A stretch of DNA of 33,619 nucleotides, taken from the NCBI GenBank assembly GCA_937921685.1, contig CAKZUF010000018.1, positions 1 through 33,619 on the forward strand, read 5' to 3'. This document shows, piece after piece, positions 25,120 to 31,854 of this stretch. A program made the position numbers and the translations under genes. Within the stretch, counting starts at the first letter, position 1. Each line of letters starts with the position of its first letter. The stretch is from an uncultured archaeon. Lineage in GTDB: Archaea > Thermoproteota > Nitrososphaeria_A > Caldarchaeales > Calditenuaceae. Below the pieces are notes generated by a model. The model was given only the letters and a program-made list of their open reading frames with translations. It was not told the origin of the DNA and did no database searches.

Positions 25120-25731
25120 ATGCCATCAAAGATCACATTGGGGCTTATACTCTCTGCCGCTGGTATGACTATATCGTTGGCAGCGCCTCTCATTCATATA
25201 GCCCTAGTCTCCAGTGGCGTTGAGAGTGTTTTAGCGCTTGAAGCGGCGCCCGGGCTCCCACTCCACCTCCTCCTCTCGGTCGTAGGTGTCCCAATTGCGC
25301 TGTCAGGCCTCTTCCTCTTCAGGAGGGGAGTTAGGGAGGAGCTCTCAGCCGAGAGGTTGATCTCCCTAGACAGGGAGGCTGTTATCCAGAGCCTCGAGGA
25401 AAGGGGGGTGATAAAGGAGGAGGGTTTAAATATCATCGAGGAGCGTCCACAAACTTTCGAGACGGAGTCTCTGCGGAGGGGTGTTAAGGTGAGGAGTGCT
25501 GGGCTCTCCCTGATATGCCCGAAATGCGGGTTCGAGACACCACTTGGTGAGAGTAAATGCAGGAATTGTGGGGAGAAGTTCGCTAAGAGCAGCGACCCCT
25601 TGAGGGCTTGCCCAATATGTGGCGGGGACCTGGCAAACGCTCAAAGAATGGGAGAGGACGTCTACGTGTGCGGGATTTGCTTCAGCGAGCTCGAGATAGA
25701 CCAGCAGACGGCCCGAAGAATATTTGTCTAG
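25120..25731 (+). CDS. Membrane protein with two cytosolic zinc ribbons
   Basis: 203 residues. Two hydrophobic helices (about 8-31 and 48-68) form an N-terminal hairpin. A charged helical stretch follows (about 72-108), then two zinc-ribbon motifs: C133/C136 with C147/C150 (CPKCG, CRNCG) and C164/C167 with C184/C187 (CPICG, CGICF). The second pair is spaced more widely, as in rubredoxin-like knuckles. I do not recognise the family. The order of parts suggests a membrane-anchored adaptor binding nucleic acid or protein. It is followed after 9 bp by the next gene, so they form an operon. Confidence 0.75.
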   Translation: MPSKITLGLILSAAGMTISLAAPLIHIALVSSGVESVLALEAAPGLPLHLLLSVVGVPIALSGLFLFRRGVREELSAERLISLDREAVIQSLEERGVIKEEGLNIIEERPQTFETESLRRGVKVRSAGLSLICPKCGFETPLGESKCRNCGEKFAKSSDPLRACPICGGDLANAQRMGEDVYVCGICFSELEIDQQTARRIFV

Positions 25732-25740
25732 GCGACCACT

Positions 25741-26040
25741 ATGCGTAGTGGGCTGCAGCCCGAGGATGTTGAGATAGACTCGGCTGAGACGAGGGGAAGG
25801 GTCAGCACTTTCACTGGCAGCTTCCTCCTCGGAGACAACAGATACAGGTTCAACGGCATAGCAGTCATGACAATCGGCGGGCCGACGGTAGGCATCTCAT
25901 TATCGAGCGAGGCGGAGGCTGAGCTTCTCTCGAAAGGGTTTTCGAAGGAGCAGCTTGAAAGCATTCTGGCAGAGGTTCAGCGACGAATCGTGGAAGGCAG
26001 CTTCAGGGTTAGTGGAGGCATCCGGTTCCCTGAAGAGTAA
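25741..26040 (+). CDS. Small soluble protein of unknown function
   Basis: 99 residues with no membrane segment. The first half is beta-rich (VEIDSAETRGRVSTFTGSFLL, YRFNGIAVMTIGGPTVGISL). The second half is helical (SSEAEAELLSKGFSKEQLESILAEVQRRIVEG). No cysteine or catalytic motif is visible and I do not recognise the family. The ATG at 25741 is 9 bp after the stop of the zinc-ribbon membrane protein, so the two are probably co-transcribed and may act together. Confidence 0.7.
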   Translation: MRSGLQPEDVEIDSAETRGRVSTFTGSFLLGDNRYRFNGIAVMTIGGPTVGISLSSEAEAELLSKGFSKEQLESILAEVQRRIVEGSFRVSGGIRFPEE

Positions 26041-26059
26041 GTGAGTGCGCATGTTAAGG

Positions 26060-26067
26060 CTATATCC
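26060..26067 (+). promoter_or_regulatory. TATA box of the NTF2-like gene
   Basis: CTATATCC is centred 26 nt before ATG 26089, the spacing expected for a leaderless transcript. Confidence 0.55.
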
Positions 26068-26088
26068 GAGGGATAAGCGCGAATCCCC

Positions 26089-26514
26089 ATGAGCGCCCTG
26101 GAGAACGAGGCAGTACAGACGCTTACAGCTGTCCTCGAGGCCATCAAAAACAAGGACCACGCCAAGCTACTGGAACTCCACTCAAACAAAGGATACACAC
26201 TATTCAACGACGTTCCCCCATACCAGCTCTTAGAGGACGAGATGGCTCTCAGACTTAAGCTCAGCCTACTGAACCAGGTCCAAGACATTTCATACCAGAT
26301 CCGAGACTTACGTCTCAATATCTACGGCGACGTGGCCTACGCCACATATGAACTCGAGATGAACGGCATACTCGTATATCAATACAGGTTTGAGGGGCAG
26401 AGATGGGTGAGGAGGGCGCGGTGCACGACGATTATGGTGCGCGAGGAGGGTTCGTGGAAGATTGTTCACGAGCATTTCTCGCACATGGATGCTAGCTCGT
26501 CAGCCACTTTATGA
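26089..26514 (+). CDS. NTF2/SnoaL-like fold protein
   Basis: 141 residues with the cone-shaped NTF2-like pattern: two N-terminal helices (AVQTLTAVLEAIKNKDHAKLLELHS), a middle helix, then antiparallel strands DLRLNIYGDVAYATYELEMNG, RRARCTTIMVREEGSWKIVHEHFS. The last strand pair (REEGSWKIVHEHFS) is typical of DUF4440/SnoaL-type members. The family includes isomerases, dehydratases and pure binding proteins, so the role here is open. ATG 26089 is backed by a TATA box at 26 nt. Its 3' end overlaps the convergent UPF0201 gene by 23 nt. Confidence 0.78.
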   Translation: MSALENEAVQTLTAVLEAIKNKDHAKLLELHSNKGYTLFNDVPPYQLLEDEMALRLKLSLLNQVQDISYQIRDLRLNIYGDVAYATYELEMNGILVYQYRFEGQRWVRRARCTTIMVREEGSWKIVHEHFSHMDASSSATL

Positions 26515-26881
26515 GACTCTCCACATCATCAGTCTCGATCTCTAAGCTGATGTCGCCCAAGCCCGGTTTCTCGTCCTCGTCGAGAATAGATGCCACACCT
26601 ACGTAGGCTGCGTGTTTGCTTAGCCTAGCCCTAACCACGCCCGAGCCCGACCCTGAGCGGAGGAGCCTCCCGGCAGCAGCCCTAACCCTCCTCATCCTCC
26701 AATTCTCCTTGAGATACTTCAGGGCTGAGAGCTCGGTAGACTCAGCCTCTACGAAGGTCCTCCCACCCTCCTCCGAGACCCTGAACTCGAGGGTTGGAAA
26801 AATCTTCCTAACAGCCCTCAAAACACGCTCCACATCCTCCGTCGGAAAGACCTCTGCCCTGACACTCACCCTCACATACAT
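26492..26881 (-). CDS. UPF0201 family protein
   Basis: 129 residues from ATG 26881. The sequence follows the archaeal UPF0201 (COG1931) pattern: VRAEVFPTEDVERVLRAVRKIFP at the start, then RVRAAAGRLLRSG and LSKHAAYVGVASILDEDE in the middle, and a beta-rich end GLGDISLEIETDD. Function is unknown; the fold resembles RNA-binding ferredoxin-like proteins. The frame stays open to 27274, but that extension lies entirely over thymidylate kinase and is not coding. ATG 26905 is an alternative start eight codons upstream but lies only about 10 nt from the promoter box. Confidence 0.82.
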   Translation of the reverse strand: MYVRVSVRAEVFPTEDVERVLRAVRKIFPTLEFRVSEEGGRTFVEAESTELSALKYLKENWRMRRVRAAAGRLLRSGSGSGVVRARLSKHAAYVGVASILDEDEKPGLGDISLEIETDDVESLIKWLTS

Positions 26882-26910
26882 GTCCCCGTCAATCCATGAG
26901 GGCATCCTCT

Positions 26911-26920
26911 GAATTAAATC
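26911..26920. promoter_or_regulatory. Bidirectional TATA element between UPF0201 and thymidylate kinase
   Basis: GAATTAAATC is centred at 26915, exactly 34 nt from the UPF0201 ATG (26881) and 34 nt from the kinase GTG (26949). There is room for only one such box, so it may serve both strands. Confidence 0.5.
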
Positions 26921-26948
26921 CTGACGGAGGCCACACCTTGGTCGGGGT

Positions 26949-27665
26949 GTGCTCTCAGTTATTAACAGGTGGTTGGCGTATATCTCTTGGCGGTTGAGAA
27001 ACTCTACGTATATCGCGGTTTGGGAGGGGACAGATGGGTCTGGGAAGACAACTCTGATGAAACGTGTGGCGAGAATTCTCTCGAGGCGTGGCTTCAGAGT
27101 AGTTACGCACAAGACGCCTGGCGCCATGCGAAGTGGAGTATTCGCCGCCTCATACGGCAACAGTCCAAGGATCTCCCCCCTGAGCCGGATGCTTCTCTTC
27201 CTCGCAAACACGGTTGACGAGACAGAAGCGATGGTCAGAAAGATCATGCGGGCAAACCCGCACTTCCTCTTCATAGACAGATACTATCTCTGCTCTGCGG
27301 TCTATGGTCTCGCCCTGATAAGGCATCGGCGGGGGCTTCAGGGCCTCCCATCGATCGTTGAGCTGGTCACTCTTCTGGAGAGGCTCGGTAAGTCTGACTA
27401 CTTGGTCCCCGACATCTATTTGATAGTGGATGTGGATGAGGAGGAAAGGCTAAGGCGGCTCCGAGGGAAGCGGGGCCGTGAAGGCTTGCTCGAGAGGGAC
27501 ACTGTCTTCCAGAACATGGTGAGGGAGATATACGGCGAGTTCAGCAGGTATAGGCCCAGTCAGGTAATCAAACTTCTAAATGAGCCTAATAGACTCGATG
27601 AGCTCGCCGACTCTACTGCAAGCAAGCTGGTCGAGCTGAGGGCTAGGGCTCTAACTGCACGATAG
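26949..27665 (+). CDS. tmk: Thymidylate kinase-like protein
   Basis: 238 residues. The P-loop is EGTDGSGKTT (26-35). The DR(Y/H) motif occurs as DRYYLCSAVYG, which places the catalytic Arg and base contact. A LID segment with basic residues follows (RLRRLRGKRGREGLLERD). It phosphorylates dTMP to dTDP. The N-terminus is 20 residues longer than usual from GTG 26949; an in-frame TTG at 26994 would give a protein starting just before STYIAVWEGTDG and would match typical family length better. Overall sequence is divergent, so a related deoxynucleotide kinase is possible. Confidence 0.83.
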   Translation: MLSVINRWLAYISWRLRNSTYIAVWEGTDGSGKTTLMKRVARILSRRGFRVVTHKTPGAMRSGVFAASYGNSPRISPLSRMLLFLANTVDETEAMVRKIMRANPHFLFIDRYYLCSAVYGLALIRHRRGLQGLPSIVELVTLLERLGKSDYLVPDIYLIVDVDEEERLRRLRGKRGREGLLERDTVFQNMVREIYGEFSRYRPSQVIKLLNEPNRLDELADSTASKLVELRARALTAR

Positions 27666-27724
27666 GCGCGAAAACCTTAATCTTTAAGCCAAGCAACTCG
27701 TCTTCAAGAAGAAGTGTAGGCCGT

Positions 27725-28300
27725 ATGTCGTCGCATCTTATACGGAGCTTTGTGGCCGTCGACGTTTTCTCGCCGGAAATTGTCAGAGAGGTCAGGGCGA
27801 TTCAGCAGGAGCTGTTAGAGGCCGGGGTTTTGGGGAAGCCAGTAGACCCCGAGAGCCTTCACATAACGCTCATCTTCTTAGGGGAGCTGGAGCCCCCGAT
27901 TGTTGAGAGGGTTAGGGAGCGTTTATCCGGGATTGAGGTCAGGCCGATGCGCATTCTATTGAGGGGTGTTGGGTACTTTCCAGGCGGGTCAAGGGTGAAC
28001 ACCATCTGGATAGGCGTCGAGGATGTCGAGGCGCGGCTCGCGGCGGTCCAGCGTGAAGTAGTTTCGAGGCTCTCTGAGCTGGGATTCAAACCCGACAAGG
28101 ACTTCAAGCCCCACATAACAATTCTGAGAGTCAAGGGCATCAGGAACAAGTCGGAGGTCTTGTCGAGGCTATCCCGGCTCTCCTCCCACACTGTGGGAGA
28201 GATTATAGTAGATAGGGTCAAGCTTAAGAAGAGCACCCTCAGGCCTGAAGGCCCGATATACGAGGACCTCCACATCTACGGGCCTACCCAGTCTGCTTGA
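27725..28300 (+). CDS. thpR: RNA 2',3'-cyclic phosphodiesterase (ThpR/LigT)
   Basis: 191 residues with the two HxTx catalytic motifs of the 2H phosphoesterase family: His46-x-Thr48 (LHITLIFLGE) and His130-x-Thr132 (PHITILRV). The distance between them, the RSFVAVD start and GVGYFPGGSRVNTIWIGV in between are all typical. ThpR hydrolyses 2',3'-cyclic phosphate to 2'-phosphate; historically it was seen as a 2'-5' RNA ligase in tRNA half joining. ATG 27725 is chosen. The gene overlaps the convergent p27-like gene by 17 nt. Confidence 0.92.
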   Translation: MSSHLIRSFVAVDVFSPEIVREVRAIQQELLEAGVLGKPVDPESLHITLIFLGELEPPIVERVRERLSGIEVRPMRILLRGVGYFPGGSRVNTIWIGVEDVEARLAAVQREVVSRLSELGFKPDKDFKPHITILRVKGIRNKSEVLSRLSRLSSHTVGEIIVDRVKLKKSTLRPEGPIYEDLHIYGPTQSA

Positions 28301-28658
28301 AAGCCATTCTAATCTCCTCGCTCTTCCTCAAGACGCTTAGGAGGGAGTCGATGGTCCTTGCAGTCTCCTCTATCTCGCTCAGGTCCACGGACTCGGCAAG
28401 CCTGCCTGTCAGCTCGTCAATCTTCCCGACCACAACACCCTCGAGGCTGGTCAGGACGATGGGTAGGAGGGCTCTCCCAGACTCTGCCTGATCCCTCACA
28501 ACCACTACTGGCTTATCACAGGCAACACATCTAAGCTCCCCTCTTATCTCGAAGAGGGGGTTGCCGCATGCCGGGCATGTTTGTGCAAGCATCTTCCCCC
28601 CGGCCTTCAGCACCTCGCTCATCCGCTTGACCACGTCATCCCTGCTCAGAGCCACCAC
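28284..28658 (-). CDS. Sjogren/scleroderma autoantigen p27-like zinc-ribbon protein
   Basis: 124 residues. A short helical N-terminus with VKRMSEVLKAGGKMLAQTCP leads into a zinc ribbon: C28, C31 (CPACG) and C44, C47 (CVACD), separated by NPLFEIRGELR. This is the hallmark of the archaeal/eukaryotic Auto_anti-p27 family (COG1645). A helical C-terminus follows (LTSLEGVVVGKIDELTGRLAESVDLSEIEETARTI). The cellular job is unknown. The start is ATG at 28658. Convergent overlap of 17 nt with thpR. Confidence 0.85.
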   Translation of the reverse strand: MVALSRDDVVKRMSEVLKAGGKMLAQTCPACGNPLFEIRGELRCVACDKPVVVVRDQAESGRALLPIVLTSLEGVVVGKIDELTGRLAESVDLSEIEETARTIDSLLSVLRKSEEIRMAFKQTG

Positions 28659-28702
28659 CCGCCACTAGCCTTGGGCGCGGAGGATATAAACACGAACGAT
28701 AT

Positions 28703-29374
28703 TCACACCCCCTTTAGGCCCGAACCCTCTATGAGCCTCTCAACCTGCCTCAGCGCCTCCAGAATATCTCCGACGTGGAGATCAGCCCACATACTCGCCC
28801 TGCCCCCCACCTTCACCGTAAACATTCCCATAATCTTCGCAGTCCGCAGCTCCGCCACAGCCCGGTCGCCCACATATATGCACTCCTCGGGACTACAGCC
28901 TGCCGAAAGTAGGAGAAGCTCATAGCCTTGTGGGGAGGGCTTTGGGGCCGCGTCCTCGCTGGTTACTATGATGTCGAAGACCTCAGGCCTCAGGCCGAGG
29001 GCTGAGAGGACCTTCCTTGTCAGTGCCCTTCCAGCGTTGGTGTGGAGGGCGGTCTTGACTCCGCGGGCCTTAATCCTTCTCAATCCATCCTCGACCCCTA
29101 GCTGCGGCTTGATGTGTCTGGCCGGCTCCACCATGCGGGAAAGCCTCTCATAGAACTCTGAGCGCGGAATCCCTAGCAGGTCGAGGCTCGCGCTGGTGGT
29201 TAGGACGCGGCTCTTCGCCTCCATCAACCTCTTCGCAGCCGTCTCAGTAGTCACGCCAAGCATCTCAGCAAGCAGGGATACAATCGCCCGCTCCAGCTCC
29301 TCCACATAGCTGCGGGAGGAATAGAGCGTTCCATCCATGTCGAGGGCTAAGAGCCTAAATCTTCTGCGCCCCAC
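28703..29374 (-). CDS. HAD-superfamily phosphatase
   Basis: 223 residues from GTG 29374. Motif I DMDGTLYSS carries the Asp nucleophile and the acid/base Asp. Motif II is HTNAGR, motif III the Lys in APKPSPQGYELLL, and motif IV the acidic VGDRAVAE. A helical cap lies between I and II, as in phosphoglycolate phosphatases and other class I HADs. The frame runs upstream to 29455 but would then overlap rpo12 and begin with a Trp/Cys-rich stretch, so that part is rejected. A TATA-like CGTATCTATT sits about 28 nt before the GTG. Substrate unknown. Confidence 0.83.
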   Translation of the reverse strand: MGRRRFRLLALDMDGTLYSSRSYVEELERAIVSLLAEMLGVTTETAAKRLMEAKSRVLTTSASLDLLGIPRSEFYERLSRMVEPARHIKPQLGVEDGLRRIKARGVKTALHTNAGRALTRKVLSALGLRPEVFDIIVTSEDAAPKPSPQGYELLLLSAGCSPEECIYVGDRAVAELRTAKIMGMFTVKVGGRASMWADLHVGDILEALRQVERLIEGSGLKGV

Positions 29375-29417
29375 CCCAGCCTGACCCCTCCAACACCAAT
29401 AGATACGGCGACATAAG

Positions 29418-29427
29418 CATATAAAAA
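29418..29427 (+). promoter_or_regulatory. TATA box of rpo12
   Basis: CATATAAAAA is centred 25-26 nt before ATG 29448, indicating a leaderless transcript. Confidence 0.65.
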
Positions 29428-29447
29428 ACCGCCACCACGTATACCAC

Positions 29448-29639
29448 ATGAGCACAAGCCAGAGAGTGCTTTATCAATGCGTAAAGTGTGGAAAAGTGTT
29501 CGAGAGGGAGCGGGTCTTCAAGGGCACGGGTATAAGATGCCCATTCTGCGGATTCCCAGTTCTGAGAAAAGCTAAGCCCGAGACCGCCAAACTGATAAAA
29601 ACATCTAAACTATCTGAGGAGCAGAAACTATTCTTCTAG
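29448..29639 (+). CDS. rpo12: DNA-directed RNA polymerase subunit Rpo12 (subunit P)
   Basis: 63 residues. One zinc ribbon is formed by C11-x2-C14 (YQCVKCGKVFE) and C31-x2-C34 (IRCPFCGFPVLRKAKP), matching Rpo12/Rpb12, including the basic ending VLRKAKP. Archaeal Rpo12 usually has about 48 residues; here a 20-residue C-terminal extension (ETAKLIKTSKLSEEQKLFF) follows. It bridges the subunit D/L platform to the large subunit. The TAG stop is the CTAG at 29636-29639 shared with the convergent Dps-like gene. Confidence 0.92.
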   Translation: MSTSQRVLYQCVKCGKVFERERVFKGTGIRCPFCGFPVLRKAKPETAKLIKTSKLSEEQKLFF

Positions 29640-30121
29640 AGCTTGGAGTAGATCTTGTCCCACTCCTCTTCGTCCTCAACCTCATCCTCGAGGAGATCCT
29701 CGAAGAGCTCGTGGGTCACATAGTCCGTGTCCCTATACTTCCTGACCATCTCGTTGTAGAATTTGATGGCGCAGGCCTCACTCTTCAAAACGTCTTCGAC
29801 CAGCTGTTTGATGTTGGTGGGGTCTTTGGGCGGGGCTATATAGCCGCACCCAGAGGTTGTTAGAAGTTTCGAAAAGTCTAGAACCGGCTCGCCACCCAGC
29901 TGGATTATTCTCTGAGCCAGCTTCTCGGCATGCTTTAGCTCGTCCTCAGACTGCTTGAGGAGGATCGGCCTCAGCGTGTCCGCGTCGATCCCCCTTATCC
30001 ACTGGGCTGCAACCCAGTACTGATAGTGCGCCAGCCACTCGTCTGCATAGGCCTTCAGCAGGTCGGACAAGACCTCGTTAATATCCGCCTTAACTATAGA
30101 CCGGCCTGTCTTACCCAACAC
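29636..30121 (-). CDS. Dps-like ferritin-family protein (DPSL type)
   Basis: 161 residues, four-helix ferritin-like bundle. Likely di-iron residues are Glu28 in helix 1 (YADEWLAHYQYW), Glu61 and His64 (EDELKHAEKL) and Glu116 (SEACAIKFYNE). In helix 4 (LEDEVEDEEEW) the His expected three residues after Glu147 is Asp150. Cys92 (GCGYIAPP) and Cys117 are spaced 25 apart, as in the cysteine pair of archaeal Dps-like proteins (DPSL, thioferritins). DPSL cages use peroxide to oxidise and store iron and protect DNA. The longer run of acidic residues at the C-terminus is typical. TATA-like TATTTTTTAATA lies about 34 nt upstream. Confidence 0.83.
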   Translation of the reverse strand: MLGKTGRSIVKADINEVLSDLLKAYADEWLAHYQYWVAAQWIRGIDADTLRPILLKQSEDELKHAEKLAQRIIQLGGEPVLDFSKLLTTSGCGYIAPPKDPTNIKQLVEDVLKSEACAIKFYNEMVRKYRDTDYVTHELFEDLLEDEVEDEEEWDKIYSKL

Positions 30122-30257
30122 TCATACACCAACTAAACCGCCTTAACCCTATTAAAAAATACTTCCCCAGACAACAAGGCTTTGAAGGAGCAGCCCTAAC
30201 ACGTCTTTTGAGGGGATATCGTAATATTCATCCCCCGCAAAAATAAAGCGCGGAGAG

Positions 30258-30342
30258 GCGGGGGTCGCCAAGTCTGGTCAAAGGCGCAGGGCTGAGGCCC
30301 CTGTCCCGTAGGGGTTCGTGGGTTCAAATCCCACCCCCCGCA
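30258..30342 (+). tRNA. tRNA-Leu (anticodon GAG)
   Basis: An 85-nt class II tRNA. Acceptor stem GCGGGGG (30258-30264) pairs with CCCCCGC (30335-30341), and A at 30342 is the discriminator, as usual for Leu. D-arm GCC/GGC. The anticodon arm is CAGGG-CTGAGGC-CCCTG, so the anticodon is GAG. A long variable arm has CCC/GGG. The T-arm is GTGGG-TTCAAAT-CCCAC. CCA is not encoded and there is no intron. A T5 run follows at 30346-30350. Confidence 0.97.
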
Positions 30343-30357
30343 TGATTTTTCAGCAAA

Positions 30358-30839
30358 TTAGTAATCGGTAGCAGTAGACCTAGATATCTCTATCCCACTC
30401 TCCCTCAACACCCTCCAAATCCGTATGTATCCGTAGCCCTTCTCTACTCCAGTCCTCAAAGCCTCCAAGAGTTTTTCCCTCACTTCCGGTGCTAGTCGTC
30501 GACGAGTCTTGACCCCATCCTCCCCCTGCAGCCCGGCAGCCTTGTCGAGCGGGTATGGCTGCAAGTCCCCGCCCGCACCCTGTCCAGCTATAGGCGTCAA
30601 GTCCCGGGAGCGGGACTCCCCTTCAACCACGGGGAGGGGCCCATAAGCCATGGCTTTCTCCACGGCCTTCCCGGGAGGCCGCCGGGCAGCCAGAGGGGAC
30701 AGTATCGATCACCGTGGCCGTATTGTGGGCTTTCACCCCTAAGCCGGAAGAGCGCCGGCCTAGCAACACACTCCCTGAAATGTTTCAGGAAGCCCTCTAG
30801 ATGCTTCTGGTCTAGTGTTAGCTGTATGTGGCCAACCAT
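30358..30839 (-). pseudogene. Decayed ORF beside tRNA-Leu, possible mobile-element relic
   Basis: Two overlapping frames read better as one product with a single frameshift near 30697-30709. The upstream frame (from ATG 30839) gives MVGHIQLTLDQKHLEGFLKH...GESPQYGHGD. The downstream frame takes over at ILSPLAARRPPGKAVEKAMA and runs to TAA at 30358. The C-terminal 50 residues (TRRRLAPEVREKLLEALRTG, then a helix-turn-helix-like GYGYIRIWRVLRESGIEISR) resemble the DNA-binding part of a transposase or recombinase. The middle is low-complexity and Gly/Pro-rich. I cannot name a family. Position 16 bp after a tRNA 3' end favours an integrated-element remnant, but it may be non-coding. Confidence 0.4.
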
Positions 30840-31422
30840 ACTAGGCTAAAACTGAATATCAACCCGCGTATAAGCCTTGAGACACCTCAGCGAAAGTAAC
30901 TATAATTAAATGATTGATAATAGGCCCTTACCCGACTAGTAGTTTCTCTTTTTTGGGGCGGTTGTTAGTTTGGAGTGGCCTGCAACACATAAATGATGTA
31001 GAGGTCTGATGAAGGTATGGTTGGCCTAGTGGAGAGGGGGCGGAATACATAATTAGAATGGGCATACAGTGGGAGGGCTATTTCCTCCCCCCATATTCGT
31101 TCGGGGTCTTGAAGAACGGTGAGGCAGGAAGATAGGCTCAACAGTCAAGCATGCCTCGGAGTATCCATTTCAAACGACGCCATCACATCTTCAGGATGTA
31201 CTATTCGAATAGTTGGAGGCTGTGGGTTCACCGCAATGCCCCCGATCTGAGCACGGCCCCCCTCTGAGCCCGACCACTAATTTGTTAATTTGATGCCGAG
31301 CATAGGCGCAATCTCGAGCGACACTCTCTATTGTAGGAGCAGGGCTTTTCTTTTGCTTGTTATGGTTGCTGTGTATCGAAAAATAGGTGTGTCGGCTGTA
31401 CTATCGAGATATTTGGGTGTGT
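30840..31422. other. 583-bp region without a convincing gene
   Basis: No ORF longer than about 40 codons is credible. It holds a T-rich run (30944-30955), a hairpin GGGAGG (31071-31076) with CCTCCC (31084-31089), a small hairpin ACATC/GATGT (31185-31199), and directly after it the perfect 14-bp palindrome ACTATTCGAATAGT (31200-31213). Base composition is mixed and lower in GC than coding DNA here. I see no tRNA, CRISPR or known RNA. Confidence 0.6.
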
Positions 31423-31707
31423 CTAAGAGGCTCCGAGTATGAAGAATGCGATGGCTATCCCGTAGATGGCTAGGGCCTCTCCGAAGGCGGCGATGATTAT
31501 GGCCACTGTCCTGACTTCGGGTCTCTCGGCTGATGCTGCGAGCCCGGCTGAGCCTGCGCGGGATATCGCGAAGCCGGATGCGAGGACTGCTGCGCTAAAT
31601 GCTATGGCGGCGGCGAAGACCTTGCTGAAGATGTCGGATGTAGCCTCGACAGCGAAGACCGCCGGCAGCATCGACATGGCCAGTAGCGCACCATTGATTA
31701 GATGCAT
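31423..31707 (-). CDS. atpK: A-type ATP synthase subunit K (c-ring proteolipid)
   Basis: 94 residues from ATG 31707. A hydrophobic N-terminal segment (LINGALLAMSMLPAVFAVEA) resembles a signal sequence, as in several archaeal c subunits, and is followed by a two-helix hairpin. The first helix has FAAAIAFSAAVLASGFAIS, the polar loop is SAERPEVR, and the second helix carries the ion-binding Glu in AAFGEALAIYG. The Glu rather than Asp, and a single hairpin, fit an H+ c subunit. The frame is open four codons further to a TTG at 31719, which is closer to the TATA box at 31749-31758, so that start is possible. No other atp gene is nearby. Confidence 0.88.
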   Translation of the reverse strand: MHLINGALLAMSMLPAVFAVEATSDIFSKVFAAAIAFSAAVLASGFAISRAGSAGLAASAERPEVRTVAIIIAAFGEALAIYGIAIAFFILGAS

Positions 31708-31748
31708 TTTAGTGTTCAAGGCGCTTCGGCTCTAAAGATAGGTACTCA

Positions 31749-31758
31749 CATATATACC
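31749..31758 (-). promoter_or_regulatory. TATA box of atpK
   Basis: The minus strand reads GGTATATATG, centred 34 nt before TTG 31719 and 46 nt before ATG 31707. Confidence 0.6.
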
Positions 31759-31854
31759 ATAGGCACGGGGTATCACGGCTCCCCTATGGCTCGTTTGTAA
31801 CGGGCGAGTAGAGTGGAAAAATAGAAATTATGCGTCTTAGAGGATGGGTGCGGT

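Noticed and set aside
26882..27274. N-terminal extension of the UPF0201 frame
   Set aside because: It lies antisense to thymidylate kinase, and the family homology starts only at ATG 26881.
29375..29455. Trp/Cys-rich N-terminal extension of the HAD protein
   Set aside because: It overlaps rpo12 and its promoter; HAD motif I sits normally just after GTG 29374.
30227..30342. CCCCCGCA repeated before and at the end of the tRNA-Leu, as possible attachment-site copies
   Set aside because: Only 8 bp of a GC-rich sequence; too short to support an att duplication.
30985..31015. TGATGT and CTGATGA, considered as a C/D box sRNA
   Set aside because: Boxes C', D' and D are not found with proper spacing.
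31151..31267. 38-codon basic ORF (MPRSIHFKRRHHIF...), considered as a small ribosomal protein such as L39e
   Set aside because: It does not match L39e or another small ribosomal protein, has no promoter at the right distance, and contains the palindrome cluster.
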